A stretch of 46,873 bases of DNA. Origin: Neelides folsomi. Lineage: Eukaryota > Arthropoda > Collembola > Neelipleona > Neelidae. The stretch covers positions 1-46,873 of the forward strand of contig JAQGBZ010000448.1 of the NCBI GenBank assembly GCA_034687125.1, in the 5' to 3' direction. The number at the start of each line of letters is the position of its first letter. Within the stretch, counting starts at the first letter, position 1. Made by a program: the position numbers and the translations under genes. This document shows, in pieces, positions 11,252 through 19,899 of this stretch. The notes under the pieces are model-generated. The model did not search any database. It was not told the origin of the DNA and worked only from the letters and a program-made list of their open reading frames with translations.

Positions 11252-12371
11252 CCAAATTAAACCTTATAATATAGTAATTAAAGTGTGTAATAATTTATTT
11301 GAAATGGCCTCCCTTGTTCTTCACGCAGGCTTTGAGTCGTGGGATCCAATCTTTGATGGACTGACGAATTTGATCCATGGGAAAATCAGCCAATTTTTTG
11401 GTCAAAGATTTTTTGAGGCTGTCCAAATTTTTATGAGGTCTTGAACAAACACTGTTCTGAAGTTTGTCCCAAATTGAATAATCGAGGGGGTTCAAGTCCG
11501 GTGATGCCGAAGGCCATTCGTCCTTTGAAATGTAATCGGGAAATTGAGTTTTTCAACCAGGTCTGAACAGTCTTGGCTTTGTGGGATGGAGCCGAATCTT
11601 GCTGAAAAACCCAATTCTTGTCCTTGAGAAAACTTCTGTTTAAAGGTTCAACAACTGGTTTAAGAATATCCGAGAGATAATTCGTGGCACTCACTTTAAC
11701 ACCCTGTTTTACAAAATGAATTTTGGTTTTCCCCCACCAATTGACACCAACCCAAACCATCACACTTATCGGATGTTGATGTTTGGGAATATTTCTGAAG
11801 CAAGAAGGAATTTCTTTACTTGATCTGGCATATACTCTGTTGTTTTGTTTATTGAATTTTTGGTCGACAGTAAAGATTTTCTTGTCTGTGAATAGGATAT
11901 TTTTAAATCTTCCTTTTGCAAAACGCCGAATGAGTTTTGCACTTTTGATTCTCCGTCTAGTAATTTGGTCCTTGGTCAGAAAATGGCAATATCTTTTCTT
12001 GAAGGCTTTTAATTTCAAATCCTTTTTAATTGCTCTTGAAATTGTCATCTTGGAAACTTTCATTTGGATGGACAAATTTTTTTGTGAACGGCAAGGATTT
12101 TTCTTCAACCTTGCTTTTAAGTTTTCTAGAAATTTCTTCGTTCTCACCTTTCTTTTAATTTTAATCCCCTTTTTTATTTGCGGTTCCACTTGACCCGTTT
12201 CTTTCAATCTTTTTATTGTACTGTAAACCAATCTTCTGTTAACTCCGGTTGGCTCGAGAAGTCGGAAAATCTGCAAATCTGCTTTTTCCGCTTCGTGAAG
12301 AGCTTGAATTGCCGCGCGCTTTTTCATATTCACCATTTCTCAACGCCTTCCTTTTAAATTCTAATATTTGG
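11252..12371 (-). mobile_element. Tc1/mariner element nested in the fold-back element
   Basis: The element encloses the transposase pseudogene. Short inverted tips CCAAAT (11252-11257) and ATTTGG (12366-12371) are each flanked by TA, the duplicated target of this superfamily. The tips are short and otherwise diverged, so the exact ends are tentative, but the length of about 1.1 kb suits a mariner. Confidence 0.6.
11295..12336 (-). pseudogene. Tc1/mariner-family transposase, frameshifted
   Basis: The first frame (12336 down to about 11540) begins MVNMKKRAAIQALHE and contains helix-turn-helix regions (about residues 20-110). It also has ILFTDKKIFTVDQ with the first catalytic Asp (151), the block SVMVWVGVNWWGKTKIHFVKQG and FQQDSAPSHKA with the second Asp (about 247). 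After WLKN the frame shifts. SPDLNPLDYSIW, holding the third Asp, and the end RLKACVKNKGGHF lie in another frame (to the stop at 11295). D2 and D3 are about 33 residues apart, as in DD34D-type enzymes. One frameshift and otherwise long open frames point to a fairly recent, now inactive copy. Confidence 0.85.
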
Positions 12372-13126
12372 TACATTGAGTAATGATTGTATGTAGATTA
12401 ATGTTAGGCATGAACCAAACTTATCAGAAATCAATTTCGGTGAGAATAAAATTAAAGACGGGAGAGCGTGGGGGGTGTCGGAAGAAAAGTACGTTACTAC
12501 TATGTATAAGGAGGAAGAAGACTCCGAATGTACACTCCCAAATTCTTCTTTACCATCGCTCTCCACACAATAGATATTCATCTTATTCTTCCCCTGCAAC
12601 TAAAAAAATTACTAATATACTTATAATATACATCCGCTTCACATGCCATATTCATTCAGCTCAAAACCTGAGAGTTAAGTGGAAAGCCACCTATATTTAG
12701 GCTATTGACCACTTGCAAATTCAAAGAATCATCATAACTTTATATTATATATTATAGGTATTAGATCAATTGGTTGTTTTGAAGAGGACTATTGAATAAT
12801 ACAGTATAAAAATTAATCAATTTGGTCACTCTCTAATTAATTAAATTTCTACCGCGTCTACCTGTAACTAACTTCGAGCAAGAAATTAACTTTTATTCTT
12901 CATTCAGGTTATTACTTTTGGAAAATTAGATCATTTTCATATTCAAGCTTTTGTATATTAGAGCAAATCACATTTAGAGATTTTATATCTTCGAGCTATT
13001 TATACATTGAGCAATATATGCTTCGAGCATTATATTCTTCGAGCAATATATTCTCGAGCAAATTGTATTCGAGCAAAATATTCTTCGAGCAGTTTTTTTC
13101 GAGCAATTCATATGGAGCCTTTCATA

Positions 13127-14623
13127 ACATCTGTTCTCCCTATTTCTTCCACCTGAAATTTGGATGGCAAATAGGTCAGGTCAAGGAGACTTCACTGACA
13201 AATCCCTTCCTGTTAGAGGAACCATCCGATAAAATTCGTCAACTGGAAACAATGCATATTTTGCGATATTTTCTATTTGCTCAGTGGGCCAGATTTCAAA
13301 TTTGACCCAACAGGGATTGATTTATCCGAATAAAAATTTGATCCTTTTTTTCAAATTTCAATTGATGAAGATGAAAAATATTTTAATATACAAATTTGAC
13401 GACCAAAAAATTTTTGAATCCTGATCTAAAGAAAAATTGTTAAATCAAAATGGCATGTTTATTTCAATATTTAACTTCAAGCAATAAAATTGAAATTGGT
13501 GAATTCACTTTAACAACTAGCCAAATACATGTAAGCGAGAGATATTTGATGAATCCCACAGATGTTGCATTTTATGATTAGTGTGATGATTTTGATGATA
13601 AAACTTTTGTCAAATTTTCTGGAAACCAATTACTTCCATGATGTTTTACTTTAAAAAAATCGGATTTATCAAGTTGGTCAAATTCATCCCACAAGCAGTT
13701 TGGAAATTGCAGATCAATTATTATTATTAGAATTCAAATTAACTTTCATTCATCTTCAATGGTACATAGTTACTTTAGTTATCCTATAAATCCTGTTACA
13801 AAATATTTGAGAAAAGTAATTAATCGTTCATATTTAAAATGGAAATCTAACAATATATTTAATGTTTGGATATGTATTGAAATTATAACGATAAATTATT
13901 ATGAATCCTTAATAAATTTCTTATTTATTCATTAATAAATATTTAACTTTTTCTGTTAACTCTTAATTCTATAAAGAATAAATTATTTGTTTTATTAAAA
14001 CAAATTCATCACATTAATTTATCTATATACATCATTTTAAATAAAAAAAACTCAATTCTTTGGTACATTAATCTCATACTTAAAGTTCAAAATTGCTTAT
14101 CTATGCATATTGAAGCCAAATCGAAAATTTTTTTGAAATCTAAATATTAAAGAATCTGAAAATTACTACCTCGAGCAGTGGGAGTTTCAAAAATCTCTGG
14201 TTTACCTTCCTTATACCTCTTATCTCTTTATTCCTTTTATCTCTTTTGCCGATGATTCCTTACTTTAAAAATGGTAAAAAGTACACATACTTCATAAGAA
14301 CTTATTAATTTAACCAGTTTAAAGTTTTTAGAAAATTAGTGTTAAAAATATCCAAAGATTATTTATCCAATAAAAAAGAAAGGAAGGTAAACTAGATTAG
14401 TTAGGAGTAATTAGGTTAAGTAAAAACCTCTTTGAATATCAATTTTACAATAAATATATTTTGAAATTATACTCAGAAAAACCTTTTAATTTGACTACCA
14501 TAATAATCATTTAACTAATAATTTTATAAAATAATGAATCCTTAATTTATTTATAAATTTAATATATATTTAACTTTAAGTGGGAATTAAGGTATTAAGA
14601 AAAAGAAATACAAATAAATTTAC
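13127..14623. other. AT-rich spacer without a supported gene
   Basis: No gene is supported. A GC-richer part at 13130-13320 has open frames on both strands, of which the minus frame (to a stop at 13181) looks somewhat protein-like (WPTEQIENIAKYALFPVDEF). No start, splice partner or known motif is seen. The rest is A/T-rich sequence. Confidence 0.4.
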
Positions 14624-14935
14624 ATGAGCCAGAAGTAAGAGCACAGCACAATACTAGGTATTGGGAAATTACGTGTAATTGGAATATCACGTTTACCACA
14701 ATTCCTCAATTCCGAAAAAATTCAAAAACCGGGTCTATTACGGAATTTAGCGGGTTTTTGAATTTTTTCGGGGAGTTCCTGCAAGACGCTGCAGGAAATA
14801 ATTAGCCAGTGATATCTTGACCTGACCCGATTATCCTCCAAATTTCAGACTGGTAAATTGTGGTAAATGTGACATTCCAATTACACGTAATTTCCCTATA
14901 CATAGCATTGTGCTGTGCTCTTACTTCTGGCTCAT
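14624..14935. mobile_element. 312-bp MITE with 9-bp target duplication TAAATTTAC
   Basis: Terminal inverted repeats of about 80 bases begin ATGAGCCAGAAGTAAGAGCA at 14624 and end with its complement at 14935. The pair continues through GGGAAATTACGTGTAATTGG on each side. The 9-bp direct repeat TAAATTTAC flanks it (14615-14623, 14936-14944). There is no coding capacity. Inverted repeats with a 9-bp duplication are characteristic of Mutator-like elements. It inserted just upstream of the promoter of gene D. Confidence 0.85.
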
Positions 14936-14983
14936 TAAATTTACATAAATAATGAATTTACATATTTTAAAATTAGCTGATTA

Positions 14984-15140
14984 AGGCTAAAAATAATTTG
15001 CATATAGCCAAAAAAACTAACCTTTAAATTAAATATGGTAGTGACAATGAATAAAAGGAAAAATCCACAATACAAAACTGGTTTGGATTTTTATCCCTCG
15101 TGAATGTATTAATTTTCCTATATAAAGGAGAAAAATGTTG
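14984..15140 (+). promoter_or_regulatory. Promoter of Cys/Q-rich protein D
   Basis: Blocks AAGGCTAAAAATAATTTGCAT (about 14983-15003), ACAAAACTGGTTTGGATTTTT (about 15072-15092) and CCTATATAAAGGAGAAAAATG (about 15118-15138) match the three blocks upstream of gene C. TATATAAA is a canonical TATA box about 80 bases before the ATG at 15200, giving an expected leader of about 50 bases. Confidence 0.65.
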
Positions 15141-15199
15141 GTTAAATGTTACTTCTCCATTTCCTTTCAAATATTGATCAGCTTAAAAATAATAATAAA

Positions 15200-15930
15200 A
15201 TGAATTTAAGCATTTTATTATTCGGAACGTTTGTTCTTTCTCTCGGATTAAATGGAACTCAAGCCCAAACACAGGATCCTTATGCTGGGATGGGTTTGCT
15301 CAAATTATTATTATTATAAAAAACATTGATCAAAAAATTATTATATTTAATTATTATCAATGAAATATTTTACTAAAATTCTTTTTTTTAGAATGCACCG
15401 ATGAATTTTGTCAGGGGACAAGGAGAAGTGGAAATGAAGTTGTCCAATATTGCCAGACAAATGGTTTCGAAACGGCAGCCGCGGTGGGTTTTTGCAGAGA
15501 TCGTTCACAAAACGGCCAGTTTTCTTATAAATGCTGCAGAAGACCAGGGCAAAACAACCGATTGAATCTTTTGAACGAAATTAACGACAATCCATCGGCC
15601 CGAAGACAACTGCTGCGAAGTTTTAATACGCAAGTTCCACGCACTCGATCACAACAACAACAATTCCCAACGTTTTTCCAACAGCAACAATTTCCAGTGT
15701 TTTCACAAATTCAACCACTTCCAAACAATTTTGTTCCAAATCCCCAAAACCGCAGGCAACAATCTTTCCAGCCGCAATTTCCAACTTCGCAACAATCTTT
15801 CCAGCCGCAATTCCCAACTTCGCAACAATCTTTCCAGCCGCAATTCCCAACTTCGCAACAATCTTTCCAGCCGCAATTCCCAACTTCGCAACAATCTTTC
15901 CAGCCTCAATTTTTCTCTCCCCAATTTTAA
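15200..15930 (+). CDS. Secreted six-cysteine protein with QSFQPQFPTSQ repeats, gene D (210 aa, 2 exons)
   Basis: Exon 1 is 15200-15293, exon 2 is 15392-15930 (phase 1 intron, as in gene C), with a TAA stop. The signal peptide MNLSILLFGTFVLSLGLNGTQA is followed by QTQD. Then comes C-x4-C-x13-C-x13-C-x12-CC, with identical short motifs to gene C (ECT, CQG, GFETA/NFETA, YKCCRR). Residues about 85-150 are an N/R/Q-rich spacer. The tail has four and a half 11-residue units (QQSFQPQFPTS), ending SPQF. The cysteine module is conserved from gene C while the tails are unrelated in sequence but equal in unit length. It is a tandem-duplicate paralogue 5.5 kb from C with transposon insertions between. 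Role unknown; secreted structural or adhesive protein is inferred. A possible polyadenylation signal AATAAA lies near 16033. Confidence 0.87.
15757..15910 (+). repeat. In-frame 33-bp repeat of gene D
   Basis: Four nearly identical 33-bp units start CAACAATCTTTCCAGCCGCA and are followed by a partial fifth. Between-unit differences are single bases, implying recent unequal exchange or slippage. Confidence 0.95.
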
Positions 15931-17055
15931 ACCTCGCAAGGTCGTCCACAATTTCAGAGAGGAAATCGAAATTTAAATCGAGTTCCGACTAGTACTTTTG
16001 GTTAAATGTAAATTTTCATTTTAATCGCCAAAAATAAACGTACATTCAATTCTTTCTTTCTAGTTACAATAATTTCTTGTTCGATTGGATTAATTATGTA
16101 AACTCAACTACTGAGTTTAAGTTTGGGTCATATATATGAACAACACAAGCATGTATAATTGCTTTGGTCATTATTGAAATGATGAGCTTGGGGTTCATTT
16201 TGAACAATGATGCTGAAATTTTTCCCAAAGTTATATGTGAAAAAATTGGCAACCTTTTAAATTCAATAAATCTTCAAGTTACGCCGTACAATTCCTCCCA
16301 CTTTCAATTATCCATTATACATAACTTTTTATGGGAACAATTTTGCAATAAGATATATCGGCGGAATTCTTCGGCGTAACGAGATAGCAGTGTAATCGGG
16401 GCAACAAAGAGAAAAAAGGTCATTTTCTGGGGGGTAGTTCCTCCCACAATTTCGCAGTTGGCTTGGATAGGGTGATATGAATGAATGTTTAAATTTGAAT
16501 ATGTATTTATAATATGATGAATTAACTATGCGAATTTTTGGCAATCTTGCCTATTTGAATATTTTATTGTTGAAAATAAACAGTGAGCTATATTATGTGT
16601 GGTGCTTTATGAGTATTAGCTTTATATGTTATGCGAGTGGTTGTGTGGTAGATTTTCGATGTGTGGTATTTATGTGTGATAGATTTTTGTCAAAGCGATG
16701 TAAAAAGGGGGGCTAAGAGGATATGAGCGAATTATATTGAAGAAAAGGGTGATTTAAAGGTGATTCTGATTCGGCTTTATGAATATGGCCCTATAGATTC
16801 AATAGTTTAAAAAAATATGAAATAAATATTGACCGTACTTAAAATAGTAATAAATAATCGACTTAAAATGTATATTTCTGCATTTATTTTTCAATATTGG
16901 TAAAAAATCATTTATAGATACTATAAATTAATAATTATTACTTTATTAAAAATTCAAAGTTATTTTATTTTATTATGTATGTAAACTATTTTATTCAGTT
17001 ATTAATTTTATATTTACAATAAAACAATTTGCAAATTGCTGAAGGTAAATTAAAG
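15931..17055. other. 3' flank of gene D and unassigned sequence
   Basis: After a possible AATAAA near 16033 no gene is supported. A block at 16330-16800 is less A/T-rich (for example GGGGGGTAGTTCCTCCCAC at about 16430) and has short open frames on both strands without motifs, possibly a worn transposon. Confidence 0.4.
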
Positions 17056-17483
17056 AAGGCGGAATATTTCCCATGATGGAAGCCAAATTTCCTCTTTGAA
17101 TGCGATGGAGATTCTCTGACGAAGAAATTCTGTAGGACATTTTTCTCCAGTCTCCTTTGCGATTCTCCGGCCAATCTCAGAGATGAGATCTAACGCTGCT
17201 CCGCCGACTGCAAAGGATACAAAGATGTGGAAGGATTTGAAAGCCTAGTACTTCCTCCCCTTTGTTTCAGCTGACTCCGCCGCGGCTGTGGAAATTCAAA
17301 TATGAAGTGCAGAAAGTATCCACACATGTAGCATCTCACATCAGGCGACAACAGCAACCAAACATATGAGTGGAGGACGTGAATGCTCTGACGGCGTTGG
17401 AGATGGTCTGCGGGCGCAAAGAAACGAACTGGAACGGAACCCGATTCAACGGAACGAACTACTGGATCATCTGGACCGAACAT
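17056..17483 (-). pseudogene. Fragment of a non-LTR retrotransposon polyprotein
   Basis: A GC-rich island on the minus strand reads, with frame changes, AFKSFHIFVSFAVGG, then LISEIGRRIAKETGEKC and FLRQRISIA. A shift of one frame then continues RIQRGNLASIMGNI. The order (helix with GRRI..TG, then QRISIA.QRGN) resembles the C-terminal part of polyproteins from invertebrate non-LTR retrotransposons as I remember them. The frameshifts and lack of catalytic motifs mark it as a dead fragment. Assignment is from pattern memory only. Confidence 0.45.
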
Positions 17484-18014
17484 CTGGACTGAACTGTGCG
17501 TTAATTTAATTTATTAATTAATATTACGAAATGGGCCTATGCAAGAATCATAATTATATTATTTTAATACTTAATGTACCTCTATTGTTTTAAACAATTA
17601 TTTGGTTTCTTGCATAAGCGCATTCTGAGATCTAGCAAAATCCCATATATTTTAGACGGGACCAAAAAATGAAACTCAAAGTGCTGGAATGACCCTACTT
17701 TATTATTTTAAGATTAAATAAATAGATTAATAATGGAAAAACAAATTAATTTAAATAATATTATAATCAAAAAATACTGAAAAAGATTTTCATTCAAGTA
17801 TTCAAGTATGATATCACTAATTCTAGAAGAGCATGCATGTCAAAAACTCACATTTAACATTTGGAAAAACCGTAGTTGGGCGGGCCTAAGCAGATTAAAT
17901 TAGTTTAACTATGTTTTACTACTAAATCGATAGTGGAGATCACTAAAATGATGGTAATTAGAGGTGGAAAATTATAATCGTAAAGTTATAGTAATTAAAA
18001 GATTATTTATTAAA

Positions 18015-19285
18015 TTAATCTTCCATATCAGTATTACTGTTGTCATCTTCACTCACACGAGGAATATCGGCGAAATATAAGGAACAGGCAAATGTACAGA
18101 ATAAAGAGAAACGAGATAAATTTAAATATTTAGCCTTTTTAAAAAAACCCCAAAAAGTGTTTTTTGTCATTTCCTTGAGGAGCTGCTGTTTTTGCGTGTC
18201 TCCATGAAGCTTCAATACTGTTAGTGTGAACACCTGTCTCGGGATCTTTGAAGTGTAAGGAGTGATTCACTTGAAGTAGAACGAATTCAGGATCATCAAG
18301 TAACAAGCTGTAAGCTTTACAGCTTGTTACTTGCTTAATCCGCGTATATGGTGGTTCCAGGGTGAATCCATTACTTAACAAGGGGCACCAAAGCCGCAGC
18401 ATCTACAACCTCCATGAAAATTTCTCCGGTCTCCCTCTCAAATCCCTCGAAGACAATTGCTCCTTTAACATGATGACCCCGATGATGCTTCCGTTTGCCA
18501 AACTTTGACTCATCAATTTCGACTTTAAAGATAAGACAAATAACACATTTAAAGCAATAAGCACTACAAACATAACCTTACATAAGATAATGAAATAAGG
18601 AATAAAAACCTAACCTAAGATAATAAAATAAGGAATACAAACCTAACCTAACCTAAGTTATGAAATAAGGAATACAAACCTAACCTAACCTAAGATAATG
18701 AAATAAGGAATACAAACCTAACTTATCCTAAGATAATGAAATAAGCAATAGAGGAAATATAACAGGATAATGAATAAAAATTACATTCTCCCAGGTCCTC
18801 CAATCTTTTGTCTTTTTTGAACCATCCCATCGAACACAACCTCTCTGTAGAAGGAACTCCAATCAGTCGCTGTATTTTCACTGATTTCACATTCAATTTG
18901 AATCAAATTAAGAGGTGTCTTGTGAATCTATAAGTGAACAAAAGCCATAATTTGCCACAATTTCAGACGAGAACCAGAAAAGAAAGTGCCATTCCTTAAC
19001 CGTTGGCTAAATAATAAATTAGCAATAAGCAAAAGAAAAAAACAAAGTAAAAAATGAAATCCACAAATTAAGCTTAATAATTAGAATGAAATTAATACTT
19101 ACCTATGATTGCAACGGACTCGTTTTCTTCTTATAACCAAATAACCATCGAACCTAAACTTGAAGCCATCAATGGAATCCTCGTATTTTCTCAATTTAAA
19201 ATGCCCATTACAATTTCGAGGACATTTCAATTGACCACTTCTTGGAATTAAACCAATTTTTTGGATCTTTTAAACGAGTTTACCT
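18015..19285 (-). pseudogene. Merlin transposase, interrupted
   Basis: Pieces in order on the minus strand: LKCPRNCNGHFKLRKYED (about 19245-19190, metal-binding-like N-terminus); FFSGSRLKLWQIMAFVHL (about 18990-18930); SENTATDWSSFYREVVF (about 18890-18835); VEIDESKFGKRKHHRG (about 18530-18480, first catalytic Asp); HPGTTIYAD (about 18370-18345, second Asp); NHSLHFKDPETGVHTNSIE (about 18265-18205, catalytic Glu). These are the conserved blocks of the ISXO2/IS1595-type transposase. An in-frame stop before WIHPGTT, a frame change after YAD at a 35-bp palindrome, and a further shift near 18140 inactivate it. The gap 18560-18780 is probably an intron filled with tandem repeats. Confidence 0.85.
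18570..18750. repeat. Tandem repeat with CCTAA core inside the Merlin element
   Basis: Four to five copies of a 40-50 bp unit read AACCTAACCTAAGATAATGA followed by AATAAGGAATACA, with variable numbers of CCTAA. It sits between two transposase blocks and is probably intronic. Confidence 0.75.
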
Positions 19286-19789
19286 TTTCACTTTAACTCT
19301 AATATACTTTTAATATTTATTAAATCTGACATTTCAGAGATGAAAATGAAACATAAAATGAAACTGATAAAAATAGAAAGTGAAAGAGAAAGCAAGAGAA
19401 TATTGATAGAGGGCGAAATGAGAAATGAAATGCAAGTAGAGCCAAAATAAGTAAATAAATTCTTACAAAAGTTTTAAATGTTACTGATAATTTAACTATC
19501 TTTAAAAAAGTTTAACCTCATAAAAATAATTTTCCACCTCTAATAACCTTCAGATTCGTGATCTCCAATATTCATTTAGTAAAAAAAACAGTTGGCGCGT
19601 TGGGCCCGCCAACTGCAATTCTACCTTAACATTTTTATAGATAAGATAATTCATAGATTATAATTCATATAAAAACTGGAAATATGCACCGTTACAAGTT
19701 ATATGTGTATGATATTCGAAAACATTGTTTCTTATGGTTTTACATGCTGTAACCCGAATACGGTTAGCAAATCCCACTAGTGGCAAAGT

Positions 19790-19895
19790 GTTTTATAGAT
19801 GGCTAGTGCTGGCAAGTGATGGCAAATGTTGGCAAGTGATGGGTGATAGCCAGTTATGACAGGTGATGGCAAGTGATGGCCAGTTATGGCAGGTA
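19790..19895. repeat. Minisatellite of TGGCAAGTGA-like units
   Basis: About ten degenerate 10-bp units (TGGCAAGTGA, TGGCCAGTTA, TGGCAGGTAA) lie in tandem. Two further units with the same word occur at about 20502-20522. Confidence 0.75.
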
Positions 19896-19899
19896 ATAT

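Larger units (their letters stand above)
10925..13120. mobile_element. Fold-back element with TGCTCGAA subrepeat arms, flanked by TTCATA duplication
   Basis: The left arm (10925 to about 11120) and right arm (about 12870-13120) are inverted copies. Each consists of degenerate 15-17 bp subrepeats with the core TGCTCGAA on the left and TTCGAGCA on the right. The outer tips match as AGGCACCCGTAT versus AGGCTCCATAT (right tip read in reverse). The element is bounded on both sides by TTCATA (10919-10924 and 13121-13126), a likely target-site duplication. The middle is occupied by the mariner at 11252-12371, so the fold-back element was the earlier insertion or its interior was replaced. Confidence 0.7.
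17863..19625 (-). mobile_element. Merlin (IS1595-like) DNA transposon, degenerate
   Basis: The element begins GGAAAAACCGTAGTTGGGCGG and its complement-like right tip reads GGTAGAATTGCAGTTGGCGG inward. The inverted similarity continues for about 110 bases (GGAGATCAC, TTAGAGGTGGAAAATTAT on both sides). The flanks carry the 9-bp direct repeat TTAACATTT (17854-17862, 19626-19634). GG at the tip, an 8-9 bp duplication and the encoded transposase all fit the Merlin superfamily. Confidence 0.85.

Noticed and set aside
11783..12193. Plus-strand frame of 136 codons in the mariner
   Set aside because: Antisense to the conserved transposase blocks.
13018..13305. Plus-strand 95-codon frame as a gene
   Set aside because: Its first half is the fold-back arm. 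The second half is GC-richer but has no motif, start or splice partner; noted under the spacer.
15623..15976. Alternative frames over the gene D repeat, on both strands
   Set aside because: A 33-bp repeat without stops is open in several frames. Only the frame continuing the signal peptide and cysteine module is supported.
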